Assembly: GCF_002160135.1 (NCBI RefSeq)
Contig: NZ_NFJZ01000019.1
Location: 1 to 33,473 of the forward strand
From: Lachnoclostridium sp. An196
GTDB taxonomy: Bacteria; Bacillota; Clostridia; Lachnospirales; Lachnospiraceae
Direction of reading: 5' to 3'
DNA: 33,473 nt
In this document: in pieces, positions 8,156 to 17,444 of the stretch
How the letters are laid out: each line of letters opens with the position of its first letter
Numbering within the stretch: position 1 is the stretch's first letter
The notes under the pieces: generated by a model
What the model was told of the DNA's origin: nothing
What the model saw: only the letters and a program-made list of their open reading frames with translations
The model's database searches: none
Made by a program: the position numbers and the translations under genes

Positions 8156-9973
8156 ATGGCGTTTGATATAGAGGAGGAACTGAAAAAGCTTCCGGCGAAG
8201 CCGGGCGTCTATCTGATGCATGACGAGAAGGACGCGATTATCTATGTGGGAAAAGCTGTTTCCCTGAAAAACCGTGTGCGCCAGTATTTCCAGGCCAGCC
8301 GGAACAGGGGCGTCAAGATCGACCAGATGGTGTCCCACATCGCCAGATTTGAATATATCATCACGGATTCGGAGCTGGAAGCACTGGTACTGGAGTGCAA
8401 CCTCATCAAGGAGCACAGACCGAAGTACAATACCATGCTCATGGATGACAAAACTTACCCGTTTATCAAGGTGACGGTGCAGGAAGAGTATCCGAGAGTG
8501 CTTTTTTCGCGCCGGATGAGCAAAGACCATGCGAAATACTTTGGACCGTACACCAGCGCGGGAGCGGTGAAGGATACCATCGAGCTGATCCACAAGCTGT
8601 ACGGGATCCGTTCCTGCAACCGGGCGCTGCCCAAAATGATCGGAAAGGACCGCCCCTGCCTGAACTACCATATTCATCAGTGCCCGGCGCCCTGCCAGGG
8701 ATATATTTCCAAAGAAGCCTACGGAGAATCGGTGAAGAAGGCGCTGTCGTTCCTGAACGGAAATTACGCGCCGGTGCTGAAAGAATTGGAAGAAAAGATG
8801 AAGCGGGCATCGGAAGATCTGGAATTCGAAAAGGCCATCGAGTACCGGGAACTTCTGAACAGCGTAAGCCAGATCGCCCAGAAGCAGAAGATTACCAGCA
8901 GCGACATGGGCGACCGGGATATCATTGCCCTGGCAGCGGAGAAGGAAGACGCGGTAGTGCAGATATTCTTCGTCCGGGACGGACGCCTGATCGGGAGGGA
9001 CCATTTCTGTATCCGGATCATGGGAGACGACAGTCCGGAGGAAGTTCTGGGCGCCTTTTTAAAACAGTTTTACGCAGGGACGCCTTATATTCCGCGGCTG
9101 CTGATGCTTCAGTACGAGATCCCGGACCAGGCCCTCATCGAAGAATGGCTGACGGGCCGGAGGGGACAGAAGGTGCATATCCAGGTGCCGCGAAAAGGAG
9201 AAAAGGAAAAGCTGGTGGAACTGGCGTATAAGAATGCCCAGATGGTGCTCACCCAGGACCGGGAGCGGATCCGCCGGGAGGAAGGCAGGACCATAGGCGC
9301 TATGAAGGAGATCGCGAAGCTTCTGGGCCTTCCGGGACTGGAAAGGGTGGAAGCTTACGATATCTCCAATATCAGCGGATTTCAGACGGTGGGATCCATG
9401 GTGGTGTATGAAAAGGGAAGGCCCAAGAGATCGGATTACCGGAAGTTCCGTATCCGGGGAGTGCAGGGAGCGGATGATTACGCCAGCATGGAAGAGATGC
9501 TGACCAGAAGGCTGTCCCACTATGAAAATTATCCGGATCTGATCATGATGGACGGCGGAAAAGGACAGGTGAATGTGGCGCTGAAAGTGATGGACGCGCT
9601 GCATCTGCAGATCCCGGTCTGCGGTATGGTCAAGGACGACCGTCACCGGACCCGCGGAATCTATTTTCAGAATGAGGAGATACCGATCAGCCGGGACAGC
9701 GAAGGGTTCCGGCTGGTGACCAGGATCCAGGATGAGGCGCACCGTTTTGCCATCGAGTATCACCGGTCGCTGCGCAGTAAGGAACAGGTGCACTCGGTGC
9801 TGGACGACATTCCGGGTATCGGGCCGGCCCGGAGAAAGGCGCTGATGCGGGCATTCCGGACTTTGGAGGATATTCGCAGCGCCAGTGTGGAGCAGCTTAA
9901 GGCGGCGGACGGGATGAACGCCCGCGCGGCTGCCCAGGTATATGATTTTTTCCATGCTCAGGAGAAGGAATAG
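8156..9973 (+). CDS. uvrC: UvrABC system protein C (excinuclease subunit)
   Basis: Makes the two incisions flanking a DNA lesion in nucleotide excision repair, together with UvrA and UvrB. The 605-residue product has the N-terminal GIY-YIG nuclease domain (GVYLMHD...IIYVGKA, about residues 16-33), [12 protein letters not shown], a UVR motif for UvrB contact around residues 205-240, the RNase H-like C-terminal nuclease ([19 protein letters not shown]), and helix-hairpin-helix repeats ([13 protein letters not shown]) at the end. ATG 8156 follows AAAGGAGG (8143-8150); the frame is open back into ftsH but that extension is spurious. It precedes hprK, a common Clostridia neighbourhood. Confidence 0.98.
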   Translation: MAFDIEEELKKLPAKPGVYLMHDEKDAIIYVGKAVSLKNRVRQYFQASRNRGVKIDQMVSHIARFEYIITDSELEALVLECNLIKEHRPKYNTMLMDDKTYPFIKVTVQEEYPRVLFSRRMSKDHAKYFGPYTSAGAVKDTIELIHKLYGIRSCNRALPKMIGKDRPCLNYHIHQCPAPCQGYISKEAYGESVKKALSFLNGNYAPVLKELEEKMKRASEDLEFEKAIEYRELLNSVSQIAQKQKITSSDMGDRDIIALAAEKEDAVVQIFFVRDGRLIGRDHFCIRIMGDDSPEEVLGAFLKQFYAGTPYIPRLLMLQYEIPDQALIEEWLTGRRGQKVHIQVPRKGEKEKLVELAYKNAQMVLTQDRERIRREEGRTIGAMKEIAKLLGLPGLERVEAYDISNISGFQTVGSMVVYEKGRPKRSDYRKFRIRGVQGADDYASMEEMLTRRLSHYENYPDLIMMDGGKGQVNVALKVMDALHLQIPVCGMVKDDRHRTRGIYFQNEEIPISRDSEGFRLVTRIQDEAHRFAIEYHRSLRSKEQVHSVLDDIPGIGPARRKALMRAFRTLEDIRSASVEQLKAADGMNARAAAQVYDFFHAQEKE

Positions 9974-9986
9974 GGCTTTCCGTTTC

Positions 9987-10015
9987 TTGAAATCATGCTG
10001 AAAAAATGATATGAT
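9987..10015 (+). promoter_or_regulatory. Promoter for hprK-glucokinase
   Basis: -35 TTGAAA (9987-9992), 17-base spacer, -10 TATGAT (10010-10015), in the 115-base gap after uvrC. Confidence 0.7.
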
Positions 10016-10088
10016 AATCATAAGTGCGGCTGTCCGGAACGTGAGAGGGGCAGGCCGGTAAAATTCCAGGTTGGAAGGAGAACAGAGC

Positions 10089-11018
10089 ATGCAGAGTGTA
10101 ACATTGAATAAAATGATTGATAAGCTGGAACTGAAGAATCTGGTACCGGAAGTGGAAACGGACGGGATCGAGATCAACAGTCCGGATATCAACCGTCCGG
10201 CGCTTCAGCTGGCCGGATATTTTGCCCATTTTGCCAGCGAACGGGTACAGATTATCGGATATGTGGAGTATACTTATCTGAAAAGCCTGCCCAGAGAGGA
10301 GAAACTGCACAACTATGAGCGGTTCCTGTCCAGCGAGATTCCCTGCGTGATTTTTTCGTCCAGGACGAAGCCGGACGAAGACATGATTCTGCTGGCGCGC
10401 AAATACAAAAAACCGCTTCTGCACAGCAGCCGTCTGACGACTTCTCTCATGGCGGAAGTAATCCGCTGGCTTGGAGTGGAACTGGCGCCCTGTATTTCCA
10501 TTCACGGCGTTCTGGTGGATGTGTATGGCGAAGGCGTGCTGATCATGGGAGAGAGCGGTATCGGAAAGAGCGAAGCCGCTCTGGAACTGATCAAAAGAGG
10601 ACACCGTCTGATCACGGACGACGTGGTGGAGATTCACAAAGTCAGCGACGATACTTTAGTGGGAACCGCTCCGGAGATCACCAGGCATTTTATAGAACTG
10701 AGGGGTATCGGCATCATCGATGTGAAGACGCTGTACGGCGTTGAGAGCGTGAAAGAAACCCAGGGCATCGATATGGTCATCAAACTGGAAGAGTGGGATA
10801 AAGATAAGGACTATGACCGGCTGGGACTGAACGAAGAGTATACAGAGTTCCTGGGCAATAAGGTGGTCTGCCATTCGATCCCGATCCGTCCGGGACGCAA
10901 TCTGGCGATCATCGTAGAGTCGGCCGCAGTCAATCACAGGCAGAAAAAGATGGGGTACAACGCGGCGCAGGAGCTGTACCGCAGAGTGCAGGAGAGCATC
11001 GCCAAGAATAAGAAATAA
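10089..11018 (+). CDS. hprK: HPr kinase/phosphorylase
   Basis: Phosphorylates and dephosphorylates Ser46 of HPr (and Crh where present), setting carbon catabolite repression in Gram-positive bacteria according to ATP, phosphate and fructose-1,6-bisphosphate. The product is 309 residues, the usual size. It has the variable N-terminal domain, the P-loop GESGIGKS at 154-161, and the HprK signature ELRGIGIIDVKTLYG, followed by the C-terminal helix region. ATG 10089 follows GGAAGGAGA; a TTG at 10071 in the same frame lies within that ribosome binding site and is rejected. A glucokinase begins 24 bases downstream, a sensible operon partner for sugar control. Confidence 0.97.
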   Translation: MQSVTLNKMIDKLELKNLVPEVETDGIEINSPDINRPALQLAGYFAHFASERVQIIGYVEYTYLKSLPREEKLHNYERFLSSEIPCVIFSSRTKPDEDMILLARKYKKPLLHSSRLTTSLMAEVIRWLGVELAPCISIHGVLVDVYGEGVLIMGESGIGKSEAALELIKRGHRLITDDVVEIHKVSDDTLVGTAPEITRHFIELRGIGIIDVKTLYGVESVKETQGIDMVIKLEEWDKDKDYDRLGLNEEYTEFLGNKVVCHSIPIRPGRNLAIIVESAAVNHRQKKMGYNAAQELYRRVQESIAKNKK

Positions 11019-11042
11019 AATTGTGAGATGAGGGATGAGAGC

Positions 11043-11987
11043 ATGAAAGAGTATTGTTTCGGCATCGACGTCGGGGGAACGACAGTAAAGATGGGGCTGT
11101 TCCGCACAGACGGAACTCTTCTGGATAAGTGGGAGATACCTACCAGAACAGAGAACGGAGGGGAGGCAATCCTTCCGGATATCGCCGCGTCCGCGCTTGG
11201 CAGACTGGAAAAGATGGGACTCACGAAAGAGATGGTGGAAGGCATCGGCATCGATGTGCCGGGCCCCATTAATGAAGAGGGAGTCGTACCTCATACGGCC
11301 AATCTGGGCTGGGGATATAAAGAAGTGACCAGAGAACTGGAGGAACTGACAGGGCTGAAATGCCGCGCCGGCAATGACGCCAATGTGGCCGCTCTGGGAG
11401 AGATGTGGAAAGGCGCGGCCGCCGGGCACAGAAGCGGCGTTATGGTGACGCTTGGCACCGGCGTGGGCGGCGGCATCATCATCGGCGGAAAGATTGTCAC
11501 AGGAGCCAACGGAGCGGGCGGCGAGATCGGCCATATTCATGTGGATGACCATATTCCCGGCGTATGCGGCTGCGGCAATCACGGATGTCTGGAGCAGGTA
11601 GCTTCCGCCAACGGTATTGTGCGTCTGGCCAGATGGATGATGGAAGAAAAGGGAGAGATCCGCACCTCCATAGATACGGAGAGTATGTCTTCCAAGGATA
11701 TCTGGGACGCGGTGAAAGCGGGCGATGCATTTGCTATGGAGGTGGCAGAGCGCTTCGGAAAGTATCTGGGGCTCGCGCTGGCCAATATCGCCAGCACTGT
11801 GGATCCGGAAGTGTTTGTCATCGGCGGCGGCGTGTCCAAAGCAGGCCAGGTCGTTTTGGACTATATTAAGAAATATTATGTGCAGTACACGTTCAGAAGC
11901 TGCCGGGACGCAAGATTCGTGCTGGCTGCCCTGGGCAACGACGCGGGGATCTACGGTTCGGCGAAACTGGTGATCGACGCGGCATAA
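11043..11987 (+). CDS. glk: ROK-family glucokinase
   Basis: Phosphorylates glucose to glucose-6-phosphate with ATP in the cytosol. The 314-residue protein has the N-terminal phosphate loop GIDVGGTTVKMGL, the sugar-binding GNDANVAALGE, TLGTGVGGGIIIGG, and the ROK zinc site around residue 164 onward (GHIHVDD...CGCGNHGCLEQ). Start ATG 11043 gives the N-terminus usual for the family; ATG 11028, five codons upstream in frame, is possible but has a weaker ribosome binding site. It is co-transcribed with hprK and ends at a terminator. Other ROK hexoses are possible substrates, but family likeness is strongest to glucokinase. Confidence 0.93.
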   Translation: MKEYCFGIDVGGTTVKMGLFRTDGTLLDKWEIPTRTENGGEAILPDIAASALGRLEKMGLTKEMVEGIGIDVPGPINEEGVVPHTANLGWGYKEVTRELEELTGLKCRAGNDANVAALGEMWKGAAAGHRSGVMVTLGTGVGGGIIIGGKIVTGANGAGGEIGHIHVDDHIPGVCGCGNHGCLEQVASANGIVRLARWMMEEKGEIRTSIDTESMSSKDIWDAVKAGDAFAMEVAERFGKYLGLALANIASTVDPEVFVIGGGVSKAGQVVLDYIKKYYVQYTFRSCRDARFVLAALGNDAGIYGSAKLVIDAA

Positions 11988-11996
11988 GAGATGGAA

Positions 11997-12050
11997 GGCA
12001 GGAGACGGTTGTCGGCAGAAATGTCGACGCTGGTTCCTGCCCTGTTTTTT
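11997..12050 (+). terminator. Terminator after glucokinase
   Basis: Stem GGCAGGA (11997-12003) with TCCTGCC (12035-12041) around an imperfect inner hairpin, followed by a TTTTTT run ending at 12050. Confidence 0.75.
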
Positions 12051-12053
12051 GCC

Positions 12054-12082
12054 TTGCATATTGACGGTGAGTATGATACAAT
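12054..12082 (+). promoter_or_regulatory. Possible promoter of the Rpn-like gene
   Basis: TTGCAT (12054-12059), 17-base spacer, TACAAT (12077-12082). Between here and the gene start (12218) there are about 135 bases with no other feature I can name. Confidence 0.4.
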
Positions 12083-12217
12083 TCATTCATAAAATTCGGA
12101 ATTCCGGTGAGGTCTCACCACATTTCCCGGTTACAGTTTTAATATGCTGATTTTGCACGGAAAGAATATTTGCGCGCTGTATTCTGCCTGTCGAAGTCTG
12201 CCTGCAAGGAGGCGCCT

Positions 12218-13183
12218 ATGAATCAAAATATATGGAATGATTTGCCGGAAACGCGGGAAGTCGTTCAGGCAAGAGTGGAAGCAAATCCGACTCTGCGAAA
12301 TACTTACTGCCATCTGACCTCTCCCTTTCGGGAACGTTTCCTGGATTTCCTCCGGGGAGCAAGAACTCTCCCATTAACTTATGATCCATTTTTTAAAGCA
12401 ATCTTCGATCCGACACTTCATCCGGAGAGACTGTCCGGGCTGATTTCCAGTCTTTTGGGAATTCCGGTAAAAGTGAAAGAAATAATACCTGTTGAAGATC
12501 GGATGCTGGATGGAGAATCTTTGTTGATTATGGATGTGCTGGTAGAACTGGAGGACGGGTCATTGACCAATGTAGAAATCCAGAAGATCCCCTATGCTTT
12601 CCCGGCAGAACGGATGGCCTGTTACTCTTCTGATTTGGTGATGCGTCAGTACGCGCGGACAAAATCTTTGCGCGGAGAGAAGTTCTCGTATCAGGACATG
12701 AGGAAGGTTTATACGATTGTTATTTTTGAAAAAAGCCCGAAATCCTTTTCTAAGATTCCGAACTGTTATATCCATCGAGGAAGAATCGTCTTTGATTCCG
12801 GGTTGGAGATGGATTTTCTGCAAGAATATTGTCTTGTAGCCCTTGACGTGTTCCGGCAGAACCCGTATTCTGAAGATAGAAACGAACAGACTGCATGGCT
12901 TTCTTTCCTGACTACGGAAACATTGGAAGATGCCGAGAGACTGATGAACAAATATCCGTGGCTGGAAGAGATCTATAAGGAGATCGCCATGCTGCGCCAA
13001 AAACCTGGGGAGGTGCTGCATATGTTCTCGGAAGCGTTGAAGATCATGGATCGTAATACCGTAAACTATATGATTGAAGAACAGCAGAAAGAGCTGGAAG
13101 AAAAGGATAAGCAGCTGCAGGAGAAGGACCAGGAGATCCTTGCTCTGAAGAAGCAGCTGGAGGAACTGCAGTCAAAAGGATAA
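12218..13183 (+). CDS. Rpn-family PD-(D/E)XK nuclease/transposase-like protein
   Basis: A 321-residue member of the Rpn (recombination-promoting nuclease; PDDEXK transposase-like) superfamily. DPFFKAIFDP at about residues 50-60 is the typical opening of the fold. Asp106 (LLIMDVLVEL) and Glu120-x-Gln122 (NVEIQ) match the catalytic D...ExQ/K pattern, so the active site looks intact. Residues from about 285 onward form a charged coiled coil (EEQQKELEEKDKQLQEKDQE). ATG 12218 follows AAGGAGG (12206-12212). The gene is a monocistron between the glucokinase terminator and a shared terminator facing typA. By eye it is more AT-rich than its neighbours, which fits a mobile-type gene. E. coli Rpn proteins cut DNA and promote RecA-independent recombination; whether this one does is unknown. 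Confidence 0.8.
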   Translation: MNQNIWNDLPETREVVQARVEANPTLRNTYCHLTSPFRERFLDFLRGARTLPLTYDPFFKAIFDPTLHPERLSGLISSLLGIPVKVKEIIPVEDRMLDGESLLIMDVLVELEDGSLTNVEIQKIPYAFPAERMACYSSDLVMRQYARTKSLRGEKFSYQDMRKVYTIVIFEKSPKSFSKIPNCYIHRGRIVFDSGLEMDFLQEYCLVALDVFRQNPYSEDRNEQTAWLSFLTTETLEDAERLMNKYPWLEEIYKEIAMLRQKPGEVLHMFSEALKIMDRNTVNYMIEEQQKELEEKDKQLQEKDQEILALKKQLEELQSKG

Positions 13184-13187
13184 AAAT

Positions 13188-13258
13188 ATCCCCGTAAGAA
13201 CCGGTCAGGAACATTTTTGGTATGCTCCCTTTGACGCCGGATCCTTACGGGGATTTTA
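13188..13258. terminator. Bidirectional terminator between the Rpn-like gene and typA
   Basis: ATCCCCGTAAG (13188-13198) pairs with CTTACGGGGAT (13244-13254), with an additional inner CCGG pairing. T runs flank it on both strands, so it can end both converging transcripts. Confidence 0.85.
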
Positions 13259-13260
13259 TA

Positions 13261-15087
13261 TTAATTTTTTCTCATGGCAGCCCGCTTGCGCAGAGTCGGA
13301 TCCAGGATCTTTTTACGGATGCGCAGACTCTTGGGTGTGACTTCCAGAAGTTCATCTGTGTCGATGAATTCCAGACACTGTTCCAGGCTCAGGACTCTTG
13401 GAGGAGTCAGTTTCAGAGCTTCATCGGCGCTGGAAGAACGGGTATTTGTCAGTTTTTTGGTTTTGCAGACATTCAGTTCGATGTCCTCTGATTTGCCGCT
13501 CTGTCCCACTACCATTCCGGAGTAGACTTTTTCTCCCGGCCCGATGAAGAGGGTTCCTCTTTCCTGGGCATTGAAAAGGCCGTAGGTGACGGCTTCTCCT
13601 GCTTCAAAAGCGATCAGGGAGCCTTGTTTGCGGTACTGAATATCGCCTTTGTAGGGTTCATATCCGTTAAAAATCGTGTTCAGTACGCCGGTTCCTTTCG
13701 TATCGGTCATGAATTCTCCGCGGTAACCGATCAGTCCCCGGGACGGGATGGAAAATTCCAGCCGGGTAGATCCGCCGCTGTTGGTATGCATGTTCAGCAG
13801 CTCGCCTTTTCTTTCGCCCAGCTTCTGGATCACGCTTCCTGCGTATTCATCGTCCACATCGATATAGGCCAGTTCCATGGGCTCTAGCTTCTTCCCGTTT
13901 TCATCATAATGATAAAGGACTTCTGCCTTGCTGACGGAGAATTCATATCCTTCTCTGCGCATGTTCTCGATCAGGACAGACAGATGCAGCTCGCCGCGTC
14001 CGGAAACTTTGAAACTGTCGGTGCTGTCGGTCTCTTCCACCCTTAGACTTACATCCGTGTTCAGCTCCCGGAACAGACGGTCGCGCAGGTGGCGGGAAGT
14101 AATATATTTTCCTTCCGTGCCGGCCAGAGGACTGTCGTTGACGTTGAACTGCATAGCAATCGTCGGTTCGGATATTTTCTGGAACGGGATGGCGTTCGGC
14201 GCTTCCGGAGAGCAGATGGTGTCTCCGATATGGAGATCCGAGATGCCGGATATGGCGACGATAGAACCGATCGCAGCCGACGGCACATCCACTTTATTTA
14301 AACCGTCAAATTCGTATAATTTGCTGATCTTGACTTTCCGCAGCTTGTCAGGATCATGGTGATTAACGATAACAACTTCCTGATTCACGCTGACGGAGCC
14401 GTTGTCCACTTTCCCGATACCGATACGGCCCACATATTCATTGTAGTCGATGGTGCTGATCAGTATCTGGGTCGGCGCGTCCGGGTCTCCTTCAGGGGCA
14501 GGAATGTAGTCCAGGATGGTGTTGAACAGGGGGGTCATGTCTTTCCCTTCCTGTTCAGGATCCAGAGACGCGTATCCGCCTTTTGCAGATGCAAATACGA
14601 ACGGGCAGTCCAGCTGCTCTTCCGAAGCGTCCAGATCGATCAGAAGCTCCAGGACCTCGTCGATGACTTCTTTTGGGCGCGCTTCCGGGCGGTCGATCTT
14701 ATTGACGCATACGATGACCGGCAGATCCAGGTCCAGCGCTTTGCTCAGCACAAATTTGGTCTGAGGCATGGGCCCTTCAAAAGCGTCTACTACCAGAATG
14801 ACGCCGTTGACCATTTTCAGGACCCGTTCCACTTCCCCGCCGAAATCGGCATGTCCGGGAGTGTCTATAATATTGATTTTTACACCGTTATAAAATACGG
14901 CGGTATTTTTGGACAAAATCGTGATTCCGCGTTCGCGTTCGATGTCATTGGAATCCATGACCCGCTCCGCCACTTCCTGATTGGCGCGGAATACGCCGCT
15001 CTGTTTCAGAAGCTCGTCGACCAGCGTTGTCTTGCCGTGGTCTACATGAGCGATAATTGCTATATTTCTTACATCTTCACGTTTCAT
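13261..15087 (-). CDS. typA: Translational GTPase TypA/BipA
   Basis: Ribosome-associated GTPase of the EF-G family involved in ribosome assembly and stress adaptation. The product is 608 residues, the usual length. G1 AHVDHGKTT lies at residues 13-21, RGITI (G2) and [15 protein letters not shown] (G3) follow, and NKIDRPEAR is G4. Domain II, the EF-G-like domains and a TypA-specific C-terminal domain ([19 protein letters not shown]) are all present. ATG 15087 has GGAGG nine bases upstream; ATG 15093 is too close to it. A possible -35/-10 (TTGTTT, 16 bases, TAAACT) sits about 30-50 bases upstream on the minus strand. It is transcribed divergently from the SSB-like gene. Confidence 0.97.
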   Translation of the reverse strand: MKREDVRNIAIIAHVDHGKTTLVDELLKQSGVFRANQEVAERVMDSNDIERERGITILSKNTAVFYNGVKINIIDTPGHADFGGEVERVLKMVNGVILVVDAFEGPMPQTKFVLSKALDLDLPVIVCVNKIDRPEARPKEVIDEVLELLIDLDASEEQLDCPFVFASAKGGYASLDPEQEGKDMTPLFNTILDYIPAPEGDPDAPTQILISTIDYNEYVGRIGIGKVDNGSVSVNQEVVIVNHHDPDKLRKVKISKLYEFDGLNKVDVPSAAIGSIVAISGISDLHIGDTICSPEAPNAIPFQKISEPTIAMQFNVNDSPLAGTEGKYITSRHLRDRLFRELNTDVSLRVEETDSTDSFKVSGRGELHLSVLIENMRREGYEFSVSKAEVLYHYDENGKKLEPMELAYIDVDDEYAGSVIQKLGERKGELLNMHTNSGGSTRLEFSIPSRGLIGYRGEFMTDTKGTGVLNTIFNGYEPYKGDIQYRKQGSLIAFEAGEAVTYGLFNAQERGTLFIGPGEKVYSGMVVGQSGKSEDIELNVCKTKKLTNTRSSSADEALKLTPPRVLSLEQCLEFIDTDELLEVTPKSLRIRKKILDPTLRKRAAMRKN

Positions 15088-15292
15088 TCGCATCAACCTC
15101 CAAGTTAAATAGTTTAACATAAAATAGCAGGAAAACAAGCCCTTTTGCCCCGTTCCGGCAAAAGCACAAGGCCGTACGGAAAAAAAGAGGAATATTTTGG
15201 ACATATTTTTGGAATATTTGGAAAGGACAGAGAATATATTTTATAGACAAAATACGAAAAGAGACACTTCGTCAAAAAGAAGGGAGAACAAA

Positions 15293-15925
15293 ATGATGTC
15301 AGATAAGATGATTGAAAACAATCAGGTATCTATTGTGGGAGAGGTGGTGTCCGACTTTTCTTTCAGCCATGAGGTCTTTGGGGAAGGCTTCTATATGCTG
15401 GACGTGTCGGTGAAACGGCTGAGCGACTCCTGCGATGTGATACCGCTGATGATTTCCGAAAGGCTGGTGAATGTGAACGAAGACTGCCGGGGCGCCTGTA
15501 TCCGGGCGGCGGGCCAGTTCCGTTCCTACAACCGTCACGAGGAAAAGAAAAACCGGCTGGTGCTGTCGGTATTTGTCCGGGAACTGGAATTTGTGGACGA
15601 GGAGTCAGAAAACGCCAATACAAACCAGATTTTCCTGGACGGATATATCTGTAAAGCGCCGGTGTACAGAAAAACTCCCCTGGGAAGGGAAATCGCGGAT
15701 ATTCTGCTGGCGGTTAACCGGCCTTATGGAAAATCCGACTATATTCCCTGTATCTGCTGGGGGAGGAACGCAAGGTTTGCTTCCGGTTTTGAGGTAGGGG
15801 GCCATACGCAGATCTGGGGCAGGATCCAGAGCAGGGAGTATGTGAAAAAAATCGATGAAGAAGAGAGCGAACGCAGGGTGGCCTACGAGGTTTCGGTAAG
15901 CAAGCTGGAGTATCTGGAATCGTAG
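15293..15925 (+). CDS. SSB-like OB-fold protein
   Basis: A 210-residue protein resembling single-stranded DNA-binding proteins of Clostridia. The first half (NQVSIVGEVVSDFSFSHEV...FYMLDVSVKR) and the second half (NQIFLDGYICKAPVYRKTPLGREIADILLAVNR) each start with the beta-strand pattern of an OB fold. The second half is the more SSB-like, with a YIPCICWG strand. It lacks the acidic C-terminal tip of replicative SSB, so it is unlikely to be the main SSB; an accessory ssDNA-binding role is inferred. ATG 15293 (or the adjacent ATG 15296) follows AGGGAG. A promoter for the next gene lies directly after its stop. Confidence 0.7.
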   Translation: MMSDKMIENNQVSIVGEVVSDFSFSHEVFGEGFYMLDVSVKRLSDSCDVIPLMISERLVNVNEDCRGACIRAAGQFRSYNRHEEKKNRLVLSVFVRELEFVDEESENANTNQIFLDGYICKAPVYRKTPLGREIADILLAVNRPYGKSDYIPCICWGRNARFASGFEVGGHTQIWGRIQSREYVKKIDEEESERRVAYEVSVSKLEYLES

Positions 15926-15931
15926 AAAGAC

Positions 15932-15960
15932 TTGCATTTCTCCCGCTGCTGGTGTAAGAT
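15932..15960 (+). promoter_or_regulatory. Promoter for the cobO-like/dapA/dapB operon
   Basis: TTGCAT (15932-15937), 17-base spacer, TAAGAT (15955-15960), immediately after the SSB-like gene and 58 bases before the next start. Confidence 0.55.
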
Positions 15961-16018
15961 TAAACAAAAAAATTGGAAGATAGTTCTATTTCATGCGCGG
16001 GGGTGTGAGAGTACTACT

Positions 16019-16558
16019 ATGAAGAGGGGAACATTACAGATCTATTTCGGAAGCGGAAAAGGAAAGACGACGGCCGCGCTGGGGCAGGCGATCAAAGAGG
16101 CGAGCCGGGGACGTTCTGTTTTTATTGTGCAGTTCCTGAAGGGACGTCAGCCGGAAGAGATCCAGTTCATCCAGAGACTGGAGCCGGAGATCAAATTGTT
16201 CCGTTTCCAGCGAAGAGAGAAAGCGTTTGTGGATCTTGACCCGCAGGAGCGCGCGGAAGAGACTATGAACATGAAAAACGGTCTGGGTTTTGCGAGGAAG
16301 GTGCTGGCTACCGGAGAGTGTGATGTGCTGATCCTGGACGAGATCCTCGGCCTGGTGGAGTATGGCATTGCGTCTGCGGACGATATCCGGGCCCTTCTCG
16401 GAGAAGCTTCGGAGGGGACAGAGATTATCTTCACGGGGCAGAATCTGTGCCGGGAGATTATGGAGCTGGCGGATTTTGTCTATCAGATCACGACATTGAA
16501 GGAACAGGGATGCTGTGCAAAAGAAGACGCGAAGGAGGAAGGATATGGCAATATTTAA
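16019..16558 (+). CDS. CobO/BtuR-type corrinoid adenosyltransferase family protein
   Basis: A 179-residue P-loop protein of the ATP:cob(I)alamin adenosyltransferase family. It begins LQIYFGSGKGKTTAALGQA (Walker A GSGKGKTT, residues 11-18). It then shows VFIVQFLKG, the Walker B-like DVLILDEILGLVEYG, and EIIFTGQNL, all in CobO order. The family transfers the adenosyl group of ATP to reduced corrinoids. The C-terminus is shorter and less conserved than enterobacterial BtuR, and no other cobalamin gene is nearby, so the substrate is not certain. The start ATG 16019 has only a G-rich weak ribosome binding site. Its last 14 bases overlap dapA, indicating coupled translation. Confidence 0.8.
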   Translation: MKRGTLQIYFGSGKGKTTAALGQAIKEASRGRSVFIVQFLKGRQPEEIQFIQRLEPEIKLFRFQRREKAFVDLDPQERAEETMNMKNGLGFARKVLATGECDVLILDEILGLVEYGIASADDIRALLGEASEGTEIIFTGQNLCREIMELADFVYQITTLKEQGCCAKEDAKEEGYGNI

Positions 16559-17444
16559 AGGAGCAGGAGTTGCGATTGTAACACCGATGACAGAGACGGA
16601 AGAGGTAAATTATCCAAAACTGGCGGAGCTTCTGGATTACCAGATTGAGAACGGGACAGATGCCATTATCATTTGCGGTACGACGGGTGAGTCTTCGACT
16701 CTGACTCATGAGGAACATCTGGAGGCGATCCGCTTTACAGTAGAACATGTGGCGGGCCGGGTTCCGGTAGTGGCAGGGACAGGATCCAACTGCACGAGGA
16801 CCGCTGTCTATCTGTCGCAGGAAGCGGAAAAGAGCGGAGCGGACGGTCTGCTTCTGGTAAGCCCGTATTATAACAAAGCGACTCAGAAAGGCCTGGCGGC
16901 ACATTTTAAAACGATTGCCGATTCGGTAAAACTTCCGGTAATTCTTTATAATATCCAGGGCCGTACAGGCGTCAACATCGCTCCGGAAACACTGGCCTGG
17001 CTGGCAAAAAATGTAGAAAATATTGTAGGCGTCAAAGAGGCCAGCAACAGTATTACCCAGGTGGCGAAGATCGCGCAGCTGACAGACGGCGCGCTGGATA
17101 TTTATTCCGGAAATGACGATCAGATCGTTCCGATCCTCTCTCTTGGAGGGGTGGGCGTGATCTCTGTGCTGTCCAATATTGCGCCCAGAGAGACGCACGA
17201 TATTGTGGCGAAGTACCTGGCAGGCGATGTGGAGGGAAGCCGTGATCTTCAGCTTAAGGCGCTTCCTCTGGTAGAGAAACTGTTCTGCGAGGTAAACCCG
17301 ATACCGGTGAAAGCGGCGCTGAACATGATGGGCTGGGAAGTGGGTCCGGTGCGGATGCCGCTTACCGTTATGGAAGAGGAACACCAGAGACAGCTGAAAG
17401 CGGAGATGGATCGTTTCGGGATCAAGGCAAAAGGAGAAAGATAA
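16545..17444 (+). CDS. dapA: 4-hydroxy-tetrahydrodipicolinate synthase
   Basis: Condenses pyruvate with aspartate semialdehyde, the first committed step of lysine and diaminopimelate synthesis. The product is 299 residues and a complete TIM barrel. It has the GTTGESSTL loop (46-54), Tyr109 in SPYYN, Tyr135 in ILYN, and the Schiff-base Lys164 in GVKEASN. The segment after Tyr135 reads IQGRTGVNI where the common form is VPGRTG. ATG 16545 follows GAAGGAGGAAGG inside the upstream gene. The dapB start directly abuts its stop codon. Confidence 0.96.
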   Translation: MAIFKGAGVAIVTPMTETEEVNYPKLAELLDYQIENGTDAIIICGTTGESSTLTHEEHLEAIRFTVEHVAGRVPVVAGTGSNCTRTAVYLSQEAEKSGADGLLLVSPYYNKATQKGLAAHFKTIADSVKLPVILYNIQGRTGVNIAPETLAWLAKNVENIVGVKEASNSITQVAKIAQLTDGALDIYSGNDDQIVPILSLGGVGVISVLSNIAPRETHDIVAKYLAGDVEGSRDLQLKALPLVEKLFCEVNPIPVKAALNMMGWEVGPVRMPLTVMEEEHQRQLKAEMDRFGIKAKGER

